Shown: piece by piece, positions 36,396-45,707 of the stretch
How positions within the stretch are numbered: position 1 is the stretch's first letter
Layout: the number at the start of each line of letters is the position of its first letter
Source of the DNA: Rahnella bruchi
GTDB lineage: Bacteria > Pseudomonadota > Gammaproteobacteria > Enterobacterales > Enterobacteriaceae
Length of the DNA stretch: 64,000 bases
Direction: 5' to 3'
Assembly: GCF_003614975.1 (NCBI RefSeq)
Contig: NZ_QZWI01000006.1
Coordinates: 124,001 to 188,000 of the forward strand
The notes under the pieces: model-generated
What the model was told of the DNA's origin: nothing
Database searches by the model: none
The model's input: the letters and a program-made list of their open reading frames with translations, nothing else
Position numbers and translations under genes: made by a program

Positions 36396-37355
36396 ATGGG
36401 AAATGTAATGTCTGATCTGACCACAGATAATCAAACTAAACCTGCGGAAGCGGATACGCATCTTCGCAATGTTGATTTGAATTTGTTAACGGTATTTGAT
36501 GCTGTTATGCAATTACAAAATATTACTCGTGCGGCCAATATGTTGGGAATGTCCCAACCTGCGGTGAGTAATGCCGTTGCCCGGTTAAAAATCATGTTCA
36601 ATGATGATTTATTTGTCCGCTTTGGTCGCGGGATCCAGCCAACCATGCGTGCGCGCCAGTTATTTGGCCCCATCCGGCAGGCTCTGCAACTGGTGATGAA
36701 CGAACTCCCTGGAGCCGGTTTCGATCCTAACGTGAGTATTCGTGAGTTCAATGTGGCGATTTGCAGTCCGCTGGATAAACGACTGACTTCACATGTTTTG
36801 AATGCGGTCGAAAATTTATCGACTGATGTCAGCATTAAATTGCAAACAATTGTGAATGACAATATAGAGCACCAGTTACGTTATCAGGATATTGAATTCA
36901 TGATCAGCTATCGTAAATTTGATCGCCCGGATTTTTGTAATGAGGCGTTATTTAATGATGAACTGGTCCTGGTTGCTGCGCAAAAACACCCTCGTATCAG
37001 TCCGTATATGTCAGATGAGAAATATCTGAAAGAAAAGCACGCGGTAATGATGCTGGACCGTTTTTATTCATTCAGCTCACCTTATTATGATGACCCTGAA
37101 ATGCATTCGCTGATTGCTTATCAGGGAACAGATCTTTCCAGCGTAATGGAAATTGTTTCGAAAACCGATATGGTCGCGCTGGTGCCGCGCTGGATGGCAC
37201 AAGCGAGCGCCGGAATATTAAATCTGTCTGTTATCCCTTTACCCTGGATGAAGAATAGCCTGACTTGCTATCTGTCATGGCACGAATCTTCCAGTAAGGA
37301 TAAAGGCAATATGTGGATGAAGTCGTTATTAAGCCAATGCATTCTCTCCTTGTAG
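36396..37355 (+). CDS. leuO: LysR-type global regulator LeuO
   Basis: LeuO is a LysR-family regulator that antagonises H-NS at many promoters. The N-terminal winged helix-turn-helix ([40 protein letters not shown]) is nearly identical to E. coli, while the effector domain diverges more ([26 protein letters not shown] retained). It has 319 residues against 314. The start is ATG 36396 with GAGG 8 bases upstream; ATG 36408 is an alternative. It is divergent from leuLABCD and sits in a low-GC stretch like many H-NS-silenced loci. Confidence 0.95.
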   Translation: MGNVMSDLTTDNQTKPAEADTHLRNVDLNLLTVFDAVMQLQNITRAANMLGMSQPAVSNAVARLKIMFNDDLFVRFGRGIQPTMRARQLFGPIRQALQLVMNELPGAGFDPNVSIREFNVAICSPLDKRLTSHVLNAVENLSTDVSIKLQTIVNDNIEHQLRYQDIEFMISYRKFDRPDFCNEALFNDELVLVAAQKHPRISPYMSDEKYLKEKHAVMMLDRFYSFSSPYYDDPEMHSLIAYQGTDLSSVMEIVSKTDMVALVPRWMAQASAGILNLSVIPLPWMKNSLTCYLSWHESSSKDKGNMWMKSLLSQCILSL

Positions 37356-37374
37356 AAGGGGGCGCTGATATATC

Positions 37375-37410
37375 CCATTTTTACTGAGCTTCGCTCAACA
37401 GTAAAAATGG
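37375..37410. repeat. 12-bp perfect inverted repeat downstream of leuO
   Basis: CCATTTTTACTG (37375-37386) and CAGTAAAAATGG (37399-37410) are perfect complements around a 12-base loop that can itself fold further (GAGC/GCTC). There is no T-run right after the stem on either strand. Function unknown; it begins 20 bases past the leuO stop. Confidence 0.65.
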
Positions 37411-37440
37411 CTGGTTATGGTTTTCTTTGTAGTTTTTTAT

Positions 37441-37484
37441 CCTGCATGGTTTTTTCTCCTCGTTAAAGCCACGCAGGTTTTTTT
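37441..37484 (+). terminator. probable leuO terminator
   Basis: CCTGCATGG (37441-37449) pairs with CCACGCAGG (37469-37477) with one G-U pair across a 19-base loop, and is followed by seven T (37478-37484). The loop is larger than usual. On the opposite strand the loop contains GAGGAG and the stem contains an ATG that opens a 10-codon frame (37447-37415), so a second reading as a translated minus-strand element is possible. Confidence 0.55.
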
Positions 37485-37650
37485 CATTTCTAAAATCCCC
37501 TTCCCGCTTTTCCAAAAGAGCATTTCTGCTTCTACAATTTGATTTCACCGTGCAATGTTTGCCGGTAGACTGCGTTAAATCTTTGTAACAGAGCAATGCA
37601 GTCAGCTCCCTCCTTTATCTGATTGCGCTGGACGCCGGTATAGACGCTCA

Positions 37651-39447
37651 ATGAATCCAACCTTAAATGACTACCATCTGATCACCCGTTTTCGCCAGCA
37701 AGTCATCAGCCGTGCTGAAAATATCGCATTCCGTGAATGGTCGCCTGTGGCAGAAAGCGCACTCACCTGGCGGGAGCTTGGGGAAAAAGTCGATGCGCTG
37801 TCCGACATTTTACTGCAGGAAAACGTAGGTGTTCAGGAGCGCATCGCCATTTGCGGGAATAACTCCATCGCCTGGGCGATGACAGATCTGGCGATTTTGC
37901 AGTTACGCGCTGTCACTGTACCCGTGTATGCGACCAATACGCCCGCGCAGTCAGCCTATGTGCTTAATGACGCTGATATCCGTATTTTGTTTGTTGTCGG
38001 ACAGAGTCAGTACGATGCGGCGGTGGCGTTGCGTGAATTGTGCCCGCAGCTGAAGCATATTTTTGTGCTCGATAACGATGTTGATTTACGTGGTGTACCC
38101 ATTGCCCGGCACGTTTCAGGCATTGTTCCTCAGGATCTCGTTCTGGCGGCTGAACGAGAGGCGCGGGTTAACGCCTGCCAACTCAGTGATCTCTTCACGC
38201 TGATTTATACCTCGGGAACAACGGGGGAGGCAAAAGGGGTGATGCTGGATTACGTCAGTATGGCGACGCAGCTTAAGCAGCATGAGAAGCGCCTGAGCAT
38301 TTCTGACCGTGATGTTTCGTTATGCTTCCTGCCGTTGGCTCATGTTTTTGAACGCGCCTGGAGTTTCTTCGTCATGCACAGCGGTGCGCAGAACGTTTTC
38401 CTGCGTGAAACCGATCTGGTGCGCGATGCGTTACAGGCTGTTAAACCGACGGTGATGTGCGCCGTTCCGCGTTTCTATGAAAAAGTCTTCAGCGCCATTC
38501 ACGACAAAGTGGCCCGCGCCGGAACCATCAAAAAACGATTGTTCCATTGGGCGGTTGCACAGGGTAAAGAGAAGTTTCTGACTGAGCGTCGTAAAGCGCG
38601 TTATCCCTTCTGGCTTTTGGTGTCGCACTTTATCGCCGATAAGCTGGTGCTGAAAAAACTGCGCAATCTGCTGGGCGGAAATTTACGCTTTCTGCCGGCA
38701 GCGGGCGCCAGCCTGGACGACAATGTCATTCTGTTTTTCGAATCGCTCGGTTTGAAAATCAAATACGGTTATGGCCTGACCGAAACGTGCGCGACCGTCA
38801 CCTGTTGGGAAGAGAATGATTTCCGCTTCGGTTCAGTCGGTACGGCGTTGCCCGAGATTGAAGTGCGTATTGGCGAAGAGAACGAGATCCAGGTTCGTGG
38901 CCCGACATTGCTGCGCGGTTATTTCAATAAGCCCGAGGAAACGGCGGCCAGTTTTACGGCTGATGGCTGGTTTAAAACCGGCGATGCCGGGAAAATGGAT
39001 GCAGAAGGCAATGTGTTTATCACCGAACGCCTGAAGGATCTGATGAAAACCTCGGGCGGCAAATACATCGCGCCGCAGCGCATCGAAGGCACGCTGGTAC
39101 AGGATCGTTACATTGAGCAGGCGGCGGTTATCGCCGATGAGCGTCACTTTGTTTCGGCGCTGATTGTTCCTGATTTTGATGTGCTCAATGCTTACGCGCA
39201 GCATCACCATATCGATTATCTCAACCGCACCGGGCTGGTTAAAAACGAGCAAATTCTTTCACTTTTTGCGCATCAGCTTCGTGAGGTACAGCACGAACTG
39301 GCCGGTTTTGAGCAGGTGAAAAAATTTGTGCTGCTGACCAAGCCCTTCACGATGGAAGACGGCGAGCTGACGCCGACGCTCAAGTTGCGGCGCAAGATTA
39401 TTTTCAGCCGTTACCAGAAAGAAATCGACCAGCTGTATCGCGAGTAA
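37651..39447 (+). CDS. long-chain acyl-CoA synthetase (AMP-forming)
   Basis: This adenylate-forming enzyme activates a fatty acid to acyl-AMP and then acyl-CoA. The P-loop motif LIYTSGTTGEAKGVML lies near residue 187, the A5 motif KYGYGLTETCATV near 372, the A7/A8 region GWFKTGDAGKMDAEGNVFITERLKDLMKTSGGKYIAPQRIE near 447-482, and the C-terminal catalytic lysine region LTPTLKLRRK. The size, 598 residues, and the segments CAVPRFYEKVF and ALIVPDFD place it with FadD15/ACSL-type long-chain ligases rather than E. coli FadD (561 residues). E. coli K-12 has no gene here. No good ribosome-binding site was found before ATG 37651, so the start is tentative. Its role beside leuO and ilvIH is unclear. 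Confidence 0.88.
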   Translation: MNPTLNDYHLITRFRQQVISRAENIAFREWSPVAESALTWRELGEKVDALSDILLQENVGVQERIAICGNNSIAWAMTDLAILQLRAVTVPVYATNTPAQSAYVLNDADIRILFVVGQSQYDAAVALRELCPQLKHIFVLDNDVDLRGVPIARHVSGIVPQDLVLAAEREARVNACQLSDLFTLIYTSGTTGEAKGVMLDYVSMATQLKQHEKRLSISDRDVSLCFLPLAHVFERAWSFFVMHSGAQNVFLRETDLVRDALQAVKPTVMCAVPRFYEKVFSAIHDKVARAGTIKKRLFHWAVAQGKEKFLTERRKARYPFWLLVSHFIADKLVLKKLRNLLGGNLRFLPAAGASLDDNVILFFESLGLKIKYGYGLTETCATVTCWEENDFRFGSVGTALPEIEVRIGEENEIQVRGPTLLRGYFNKPEETAASFTADGWFKTGDAGKMDAEGNVFITERLKDLMKTSGGKYIAPQRIEGTLVQDRYIEQAAVIADERHFVSALIVPDFDVLNAYAQHHHIDYLNRTGLVKNEQILSLFAHQLREVQHELAGFEQVKKFVLLTKPFTMEDGELTPTLKLRRKIIFSRYQKEIDQLYRE

Positions 39448-39868
39448 TTCCTTCCCGAACTGTTTTCCCGTTTTCCCCGCACAATCACCGGCGAACATAT
39501 GTTTGCCGGTTCATCCTCATCTTTATGTCAGTCACGGACATAATTTAATACTGTAATTTTTCGGGCCTTCCTGATATTTCTGACTGGTTGTTACGCTCAG
39601 GCAGTGTTTTGTGTCGGACAGAAGAATGAAGGCAGTGCGAGCCGATATAACGACATTTCCTGACCCTTTTTGGCGTTTGCCTGACTCAGATTCTGACGCT
39701 AAGGTACTGAGTTAGATTCATGAACGCCAATAAGAACAGCAGGGTTTCTAAATCCCGATAGAAAGTCCTAAAATTCAGCGATTTACCCGTAAGTCGTTGC
39801 CTGATAGAACAGCTAGCTGAAATAAAAAGTCATCCTATAGAAGAAGCAAAAAGCCTGGAGGCAAAACC
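39448..39868 (+). promoter_or_regulatory. ilvIH upstream control region
   Basis: These 421 bases have no credible coding frame. A near-perfect 24-bp palindrome centred on CATATG lies at 39487-39510; it lacks a T-run after it. Farther on is AT-rich sequence with several short Lrp-like segments (for example around 39735-39780). In E. coli the ilvIH promoter is activated by multiple Lrp sites in a region of this size. I could not assign promoter hexamers confidently. GGAGG at 39858-39862 serves ilvI. Confidence 0.45.
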
Positions 39869-41587
39869 ATGGAGATGTTGTCAGGAGCCGAGATGGTCGT
39901 CCGGTCGTTAATCGACCAGGGCGTTAAGCACGTATTCGGTTATCCCGGCGGAGCGGTGTTGGATATCTATGATGCCCTGCATACGGTCGGTGGGATAGAT
40001 CATGTGCTGGTGAGACATGAACAGGGTGCTGTTCATATGGCTGACGGTTATGCGCGCGCCACGGGTGACGTGGGCGTGGTGCTGGTGACTTCCGGTCCCG
40101 GCGCAACCAATGCTATCACCGGTATTGCCACGGCTTATATGGATTCCATTCCGCTGGTGGTGCTATCAGGCCAGGTTCACAGTTCACTCATTGGTTATGA
40201 CGCGTTCCAGGAATGCGACATGGTGGGGATCTCCCGCCCGGTGGTGAAACACAGTTTTCTGGTAAAACGCGCGGAAGATATTCCGACTGTACTGAAAAAA
40301 GCGTTTTATCTGGCGTCTACCGGCCGTCCTGGTCCGGTAGTGGTCGACTTGCCAAAAGACGTGGTAAATCCGCAGATCAAACTGCCTTACGCTTATCCTG
40401 AACAGGTTGCGATGCGCTCCTACAACCCGACGGTGCAAGGTCATCGCGGGCAAATGAAACGCGCCGTGCAAACCTTACTGGCGGCTAAAAAACCGGTGCT
40501 TTACGTCGGCGGTGGCGCGATTAATTCTGAGTGTGATGCTGAGTTGCTCCAGCTGGCAGAGAAACTGAACCTGCCGGTGACCAGTTCCCTGATGGGGCTT
40601 GGCGCTTTCCCTGGCACTCATCGTCAAAGTCTGGGTATGCTGGGTATGCACGGCACTTATGAAGCCAATATGGCGATGCATAACGCGGATTTGATTTTCG
40701 GCGTGGGTGTCCGTTTCGACGACCGTACTACAAACAATCTGGCGAAATACTGCCCGAATGCGACGGTTATGCACATCGATATCGACCCGACGTCAATATC
40801 CAAAACCGTGAATGCGGATATCCCGATTGTCGGCGACGCGAAACAAACGTTGGTTCAGATGCTGGAACTGCTGGCGCAAAGCGATGAGAAGCAGGAATTC
40901 GATGCGCTGCGCGACTGGTGGCAAAATATTGAAAACTGGCGCGGGCGTGAATGCCTGAGCTATGACAAAAATACCGGCACCATCAAGCCTCAGGCGGTTA
41001 TCGAAACATTGCACCGTCTGACCAAAGGCGATGCCTATGTGACGTCCGACGTCGGCCAGCATCAGATGTTTGCTGCGCTGTATTACAAATTCGACAAACC
41101 GCGCCACTGGATCAACTCCGGCGGTCTGGGCACGATGGGCTTTGGCCTGCCTGCCGCGCTGGGTGTGAAACTCGGTCTGCCTGATGAAACGGTGATTTGC
41201 GTAACCGGTGACGGCAGTATTCAGATGAACATTCAGGAACTGTCGACTGCGCTGCAATACGATTTACCGGTGATCGTGGTGAACCTGAACAACGGTTACC
41301 TCGGCATGGTGAAGCAATGGCAGGATATGATTTACTCTGGCCGCCATTCCCAGTCCTATATGCAATCGCTGCCTGATTTTGTGAAACTGGCTGAAGCTTA
41401 CGGCCACGTGGGTATTGCTATCCGCACGCCGGATGAGCTGGAAAGCAAACTGGCGCTGGCGCTGGAACAGAAAAATCGTCTGGTATTTGTGGATATCAGC
41501 ATAGATGAAACAGAACACGTTTACCCGATGCACATCCGTGGCGGTGCGATGGACGAAATGTGGTTAAGCAAAACGGAGAGGACCTGA
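39869..41587 (+). CDS. ilvI: acetolactate synthase III, large (catalytic) subunit
   Basis: IlvI, with IlvH, makes acetolactate and acetohydroxybutyrate, the first common step to valine, leucine and isoleucine. The 572 residues (E. coli 574) show the three TPP-enzyme domains: N-terminal PYR domain with the cofactor glutamate in [16 protein letters not shown], central FAD-binding domain, and C-terminal PP domain with the TPP-Mg motif [34 protein letters not shown] at 39858-39862 precedes the ATG. Two bases separate it from ilvH. Confidence 0.98.
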   Translation: MEMLSGAEMVVRSLIDQGVKHVFGYPGGAVLDIYDALHTVGGIDHVLVRHEQGAVHMADGYARATGDVGVVLVTSGPGATNAITGIATAYMDSIPLVVLSGQVHSSLIGYDAFQECDMVGISRPVVKHSFLVKRAEDIPTVLKKAFYLASTGRPGPVVVDLPKDVVNPQIKLPYAYPEQVAMRSYNPTVQGHRGQMKRAVQTLLAAKKPVLYVGGGAINSECDAELLQLAEKLNLPVTSSLMGLGAFPGTHRQSLGMLGMHGTYEANMAMHNADLIFGVGVRFDDRTTNNLAKYCPNATVMHIDIDPTSISKTVNADIPIVGDAKQTLVQMLELLAQSDEKQEFDALRDWWQNIENWRGRECLSYDKNTGTIKPQAVIETLHRLTKGDAYVTSDVGQHQMFAALYYKFDKPRHWINSGGLGTMGFGLPAALGVKLGLPDETVICVTGDGSIQMNIQELSTALQYDLPVIVVNLNNGYLGMVKQWQDMIYSGRHSQSYMQSLPDFVKLAEAYGHVGIAIRTPDELESKLALALEQKNRLVFVDISIDETEHVYPMHIRGGAMDEMWLSKTERT

Positions 41588-41589
41588 TC

Positions 41590-42081
41590 ATGCGCCGGAT
41601 TTTATCAGTATTACTGGAAAACGAATCGGGCGCGTTGTCCCGCGTAGTCGGCCTTTTCTCTCAGCGTGGCTACAACATTGAGAGCCTGACCGTAGCACCG
41701 ACGGACGATCCTACCCTGTCGCGCATGACCATTCAGACCGTCGGTGATGCCAAGGTGCTTGAGCAAATCGAAAAGCAGCTGCACAAGCTGGTCGACGTGC
41801 TGCGTGTGACTGAACTGGTGCAGGGCGCTCATGTTGAGCGTGAAATCATGCTGGTGAAGGTACAGGCATCCGGTTATGGCCGCGAAGAAGTGAAACGTTC
41901 CACCGAGATTTTCCGCGGGCAGATTGTGGATGTCACGGCAACGCTTTACACCGTTCAGCTTGCAGGGACCAGTGACAAACTTGACGCCTTTTTAGCCAGC
42001 ATTCGTGATGTGGCTGAAATTGTCGAAGTGGCACGCTCCGGCGTAGTCGGTGTTTCGCGTGGCGATAAAATCATGCGTTAA
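41590..42081 (+). CDS. ilvH: acetolactate synthase III, small (regulatory) subunit
   Basis: IlvH stimulates IlvI and confers valine inhibition. It starts at ATG 41590 ([35 protein letters not shown]), giving 163 residues like E. coli; an earlier GTG at 41560 inside ilvI is not conserved. The N-terminal ACT domain binds valine at dimer interfaces; the C-terminal domain ends [20 protein letters not shown] at 41578-41582 serves as ribosome-binding site within the ilvI end. A terminator follows. Confidence 0.98.
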   Translation: MRRILSVLLENESGALSRVVGLFSQRGYNIESLTVAPTDDPTLSRMTIQTVGDAKVLEQIEKQLHKLVDVLRVTELVQGAHVEREIMLVKVQASGYGREEVKRSTEIFRGQIVDVTATLYTVQLAGTSDKLDAFLASIRDVAEIVEVARSGVVGVSRGDKIMR

Positions 42082-42122
42082 AGCGTAAATAATCAGCAAG
42101 ATGTAACATTTGTCTGCTCACT

Positions 42123-42156
42123 GAAAGCCCGACGTTGACGTCGGGCTTTCTTTTTT
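42123..42156 (+). terminator. intrinsic terminator of ilvIH
   Basis: GAAAGCCCGAC (42123-42133) pairs perfectly with GTCGGGCTTTC (42140-42150), six-base loop, followed by six T. Confidence 0.94.
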
Positions 42157-42188
42157 GCAGGTCAGGTGAAGCGATTCGGTAAAACACC

Positions 42189-42218
42189 TTGCCCGGCAGG
42201 GGCTTCTGCGGTTAGATA
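42189..42218 (+). promoter_or_regulatory. candidate cra promoter
   Basis: TTGCCC (42189-42194) and TAGATA (42213-42218) are 18 bases apart, each 4/6 to the sigma-70 hexamers. The transcript would start about 25 bases before the cra GTG. Confidence 0.35.
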
Positions 42219-42248
42219 AAGCATTATCTTTATTAAGGGGTTTGCTCA

Positions 42249-43253
42249 GTGAAGCTGGATGAGATCGCGAGGTTAGCGGGCGTTTCGCGTACCACTGCCA
42301 GTTATGTGATTAATGGCAAGGCGAAACAGTATCGTGTCAGCGATAAGACAGTCGAGAAAGTCATGGCTGTCGTGAAGGAACATAACTATCACCCGAACGC
42401 GGTGGCAGCAGGTTTGCGCGCTGGACGTACCCGCTCTATTGGTCTGGTGATCCCTGATCTGGAAAACACCAGCTATACTAAAATTGCCAATTTCCTTGAG
42501 CGTCAGGCCCGGCAGCGCGGTTATCAGCTGTTGATCGCTTGCTCTGAAGATCAGCCTGATAATGAAATGCGCTGCATTGAACACCTTCTGCAACGTCAGG
42601 TTGATGCCATCATTATCTCCACGTCTTTGCCGCCGGAACACCCATTCTATCAGCGCTGGGCTAACGATGATTTTCCGATCATTGCGCTCGACCGCGCCCT
42701 TGATCCTGAGCATTTCATCAGCGTGGTCGGGGCCGATCAGGATGACGCACTGATGCTGGCGCAGGAGTTGCGGACTTTCCCGGCTGAATCGGTACTCTAT
42801 CTTGGCGCACTGCCGGAGTTATCAGTGAGCTTCCTGCGCGAACAGGGATTCCGTCAGGCCTGGGCTGAAGATCCCCGTCAGCCAAAATATTTGTATGCGA
42901 ATGCGTACGATCGCGAATCGGCCGCTGTCGTTTTTGCCGAATGGCTGAAAACCAATCCGATGCCGCAGGCGTTATTTACGACCTCATTCCAACTCTTGCA
43001 GGGCGTGATGGACGTTACGTTGAAAACGGAAGGGCGTTTGCCGGTCGATCTGGTGATTGCCACATTTGGCGATAACGAGCTGCTCGATTTCCTCGAATGT
43101 CCGGTTCTGGCGGTGGCACAGCGTCACCGCGATGTGGCTGAACGCGTGCTGGAACTGGTACTGGCCTGTCTTGATGAGCCCAGGAAACCGAAAGCAGGGC
43201 TGACCCGTATCCGTCGTAACCTGTTCCGTCGTGGCCGTCTGAGCCGAAAATAA
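42249..43253 (+). CDS. cra: catabolite repressor/activator Cra (FruR)
   Basis: Cra is a LacI-family regulator that represses glycolytic and activates gluconeogenic genes and is released from DNA by fructose 1-phosphate (and bisphosphate). The 334 residues equal E. coli Cra. The N-terminal helix-turn-helix and hinge read [20 protein letters not shown] and the effector domain follows from about residue 60 ([20 protein letters not shown]). It starts with GTG 42249 after AAGGGG, as in E. coli. Confidence 0.98.
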   Translation: MKLDEIARLAGVSRTTASYVINGKAKQYRVSDKTVEKVMAVVKEHNYHPNAVAAGLRAGRTRSIGLVIPDLENTSYTKIANFLERQARQRGYQLLIACSEDQPDNEMRCIEHLLQRQVDAIIISTSLPPEHPFYQRWANDDFPIIALDRALDPEHFISVVGADQDDALMLAQELRTFPAESVLYLGALPELSVSFLREQGFRQAWAEDPRQPKYLYANAYDRESAAVVFAEWLKTNPMPQALFTTSFQLLQGVMDVTLKTEGRLPVDLVIATFGDNELLDFLECPVLAVAQRHRDVAERVLELVLACLDEPRKPKAGLTRIRRNLFRRGRLSRK

Positions 43254-43869
43254 ATCCCTGACGGGTATTCATCCTGATTGCCCGTCGCTCCCCTTGGCAG
43301 CAGCGCGTTTAAAATGAACGAATAATGGGGCTTACCGGTTCTGATAATCGAATGTGAAAATTCCCATATAAGTTCAGCGGGTAATTTAGGAGCATTCTCA
43401 GCCTGCTGAATTATTAACAAATATTTTCGCCTTTCTTTTGCTGATATAAACCTGCCAATCAATTTCTAAAATACGTTAATGCTGCCTGCAAAAGTGCTGT
43501 AGAATTCCCCGCTTAATTTCCCAGAGTCAGTGTTTGCGTCTGTTAGGATGGTTTTTAACATTCCTTGAACGCATGTGTCATGCGGGTTGGCACTAAAAAT
43601 GATGATGATTTAGCAGTGATAGCCTGAAAAAAAGTAAAATCGGTTTTTCTCATGGCTAACAGGTTAAGAAATGAGAGTTAGTTAGCAGAAGAATATAAAT
43701 AGTTAAATAATGTTCAGTTTGGCTTTTTTTTAAACGAAATTATTAACCCTCCGAAATTTCTTCAACTAATCATGACGTTATTTTCTATTCCACCTCTAAA
43801 ACACCTCACAACATTGCGCTGCATTTTCGTGTGCCTGCGTAAATATTGCCAAACCGCCTCTGCTCTGGC
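43254..43869 (+). other. long AT-rich non-coding gap between cra and the mraZ promoter
   Basis: About 616 bases carry no recognised gene on either strand; open frames here are short and lack ribosome-binding sites. The sequence is AT-rich from about 43400 on. I see no repeat element, tRNA or strong terminator. E. coli has a gap of similar length at this place, so the spacing itself is conserved while its function is not known to me. Confidence 0.5.
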
Positions 43870-43899
43870 TTGACAAGGTTTTAAAACCATCCGTAAACT
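43870..43899 (+). promoter_or_regulatory. mraZ promoter (main promoter of the dcw cluster)
   Basis: A perfect -35 TTGACA (43870-43875) and TAAACT (43894-43899, 4/6) are 18 bases apart. This corresponds in position to E. coli Pmra, which drives division and wall genes at least through ftsW. The MraZ repeats lie immediately downstream. Confidence 0.72.
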
Positions 43900-43907
43900 C
43901 TTTTCTG

Positions 43908-43932
43908 TGGGAATTTGTGGGGGAAAGTGGTG
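43908..43932 (+). promoter_or_regulatory. MraZ operator repeats
   Basis: Three direct repeats TGGGA (43908-43912), TGGGG (43918-43922) and TGGTG (43928-43932) are separated by 5 bases each, matching the known MraZ site of TGGGN repeats with 5-base spacers in front of mraZ. The third copy departs from the consensus (TGGTG). MraZ represses its own cluster by binding here. Confidence 0.82.
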
Positions 43933-43960
43933 AAAAGGGTCACAGAGGGGTAGATCGGTC

Positions 43961-44419
43961 ATGTTTCGTGGCGCGACGTTGGTTAACCTCGACAGCAAAG
44001 GGCGACTTGCCGTACCCACCCGTTATCGGGATTTGCTGAGCGAAGAATCGCAAGGTCAAATGGTTTGCACCATAGACCTCCATCACCCATGTCTCCTCCT
44101 TTACACCCTCCCTGAGTGGGAAGTTATCGAACAAAAATTGTCCCGTCTGTCGAGCATGAACCCCGTTGAGCGCCGTATTCAGCGCCTGTTACTCGGGCAT
44201 GCCAGTGAATGTCAGATGGATAACGCCGGGCGCCTGCTGATTGCAACGACATTGCGACAGCACGCCGGGCTCGCAAAAGAAGTGATGCTGGTTGGGCAGT
44301 TCAATAAGTTTGAGCTGTGGGATGAACAGACCTGGTATCAACAAGTTAAGGAAGACATCGACGCTGAACAATCGTCTCAGGAACCTCTTACTGACCGATT
44401 ACAGGACTTGTCATTATAA
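43961..44419 (+). CDS. mraZ: transcriptional regulator MraZ
   Basis: MraZ is a ring-forming DNA-binding protein with two SpoVT-AbrB-like domains that represses the division and cell-wall cluster it heads. The 152 residues show two copies of the DxxGR element: [16 protein letters not shown] (residues 9-24) and [15 protein letters not shown] (about 86-100). The N-terminus [16 protein letters not shown] matches E. coli. rsmH follows after 2 bases. Confidence 0.97.
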   Translation: MFRGATLVNLDSKGRLAVPTRYRDLLSEESQGQMVCTIDLHHPCLLLYTLPEWEVIEQKLSRLSSMNPVERRIQRLLLGHASECQMDNAGRLLIATTLRQHAGLAKEVMLVGQFNKFELWDEQTWYQQVKEDIDAEQSSQEPLTDRLQDLSL

Positions 44420-44421
44420 GC

Positions 44422-45363
44422 ATGGTTGAAAACTACAAACACACTTCCGTTTTGCTGGATGAAGCCGTTAATGGCCTCAACATTCGTCAGGACGGCATTT
44501 ACATAGACGGAACTTTTGGCCGCGGTGGCCACTCACGTCTGATTCTGTCCCAGCTTGGGCCGGACGGACGCTTGCTGGCAATTGACCGTGATCCACAAGC
44601 GATCAAAGCCGCAGAATCCATTGATGATCCTCGTTTTTCGATTGTTCACGGACCTTTTTCCGATCTCGCCGATTATGTGCGTGAACGTGGTCTGGAAGGC
44701 AAGATCGACGGCGTTTTACTGGACTTGGGCGTTTCCTCTCCGCAGCTCGACGATCCTGAGCGTGGATTCTCATTTATGCGCGACGGGCCTCTGGATATGC
44801 GTATGGATCCTACCCGTGGTTATTCAGCAGCTGAATGGTTGATGAAAGCGGAAGCCGAAGACATTGCCTGGGTGCTGAAAACGTTTGGTGAAGAACGTTT
44901 CGCCAAACGCATTGCGCGCGCGATCGTCGAACGCAACCGTGAGTTGCCGATGACACGGACCAAAGAGCTGGCTGATCTGATCGCCAATGCCTCGCCGTTT
45001 CGTGAAAAGCATAAGCATCCGGCCACGCGCAGCTTCCAGGCTATTCGTATTTACATCAACAGTGAGCTGGAAGAAATCGAACGCGCGCTGGATGGCGCAC
45101 TGGAAATTCTGGCACCTGAAGGTCGTTTATCGGTCATCAGTTTCCACTCGCTGGAAGACCGCATTGTGAAGCGTTTTATTCGCCAGCACAGTCGTGGCGC
45201 GCAAGTGCCAGCGGGTATCCCGATGACGGAAGCGCAGATCGCTGAGCTCGGTGGTCGTTCACTGAAATCCGTCGGCAAAATGATGCCTTCTGACGCGGAA
45301 GTCGCGGAAAACCCACGAGCACGCAGTTCCGTTCTGCGTTTTGCTGAGAGAACGACAGCGTGA
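44422..45363 (+). CDS. rsmH: 16S rRNA (cytosine1402-N4)-methyltransferase
   Basis: RsmH (MraW) methylates N4 of C1402 in the ribosomal P site. The 313 residues equal the E. coli length. The SAM-binding motif is [16 protein letters not shown] near residue 30; further segments are [27 protein letters not shown] and [11 protein letters not shown]. It overlaps ftsL by 4 bases (GTGA). Confidence 0.98.
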   Translation: MVENYKHTSVLLDEAVNGLNIRQDGIYIDGTFGRGGHSRLILSQLGPDGRLLAIDRDPQAIKAAESIDDPRFSIVHGPFSDLADYVRERGLEGKIDGVLLDLGVSSPQLDDPERGFSFMRDGPLDMRMDPTRGYSAAEWLMKAEAEDIAWVLKTFGEERFAKRIARAIVERNRELPMTRTKELADLIANASPFREKHKHPATRSFQAIRIYINSELEEIERALDGALEILAPEGRLSVISFHSLEDRIVKRFIRQHSRGAQVPAGIPMTEAQIAELGGRSLKSVGKMMPSDAEVAENPRARSSVLRFAERTTA

Positions 45364-45680
45364 TTGGCAACGAACGCCACGGATTAGTGGGAGTAATTGC
45401 CAGCGATATCCTTCGCAACGGTAAAATTCCAATGATTCTCCTGATCACCGTTTTGGTCAGTGCTGTTTTAGTCGTTACCACCTCTCACCGCACGCGTTTG
45501 CTGACGGCTCAGCGTGAACAATTAGTACTGGAAAGGGATGCGCTGGATATCGAATGGCGCAACCTGATCCTGGAAGAAAACGCCCTCGGCGACCACAGCC
45601 GGGTAGAACGCATCGCAACGGAGAAATTGCAGATGCAGCACGTTGATCCATCTCAAGAAATTATTGTGGTTCAGCCTTAA
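45360..45680 (+). CDS. ftsL: cell division protein FtsL
   Basis: FtsL is a bitopic inner-membrane protein that forms the FtsQLB complex and relays the signal activating FtsWI septal synthesis. The 106 residues have a short cytoplasmic tail, one membrane segment (about 25-42, [14 protein letters not shown]), and a periplasmic coiled coil ([41 protein letters not shown]) nearly identical to E. coli. The start at GTG 45360 overlaps the rsmH stop. E. coli FtsL has 121 residues; the difference is a shorter cytoplasmic N-terminus here. Confidence 0.94.
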   Translation: MIGNERHGLVGVIASDILRNGKIPMILLITVLVSAVLVVTTSHRTRLLTAQREQLVLERDALDIEWRNLILEENALGDHSRVERIATEKLQMQHVDPSQEIIVVQP

Positions 45681-45707
45681 AATGCGCACGGAGAATACAG
45701 GCAGCTA

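Noticed and set aside
37381-37596. 71-codon minus-strand frame downstream of leuO
   Set aside because: No ribosome-binding site at its start and no resemblance to known proteins; the repeats and hairpins in the region explain it better. The shorter 10-codon frame within the region, in another reading frame, is discussed as a finding.
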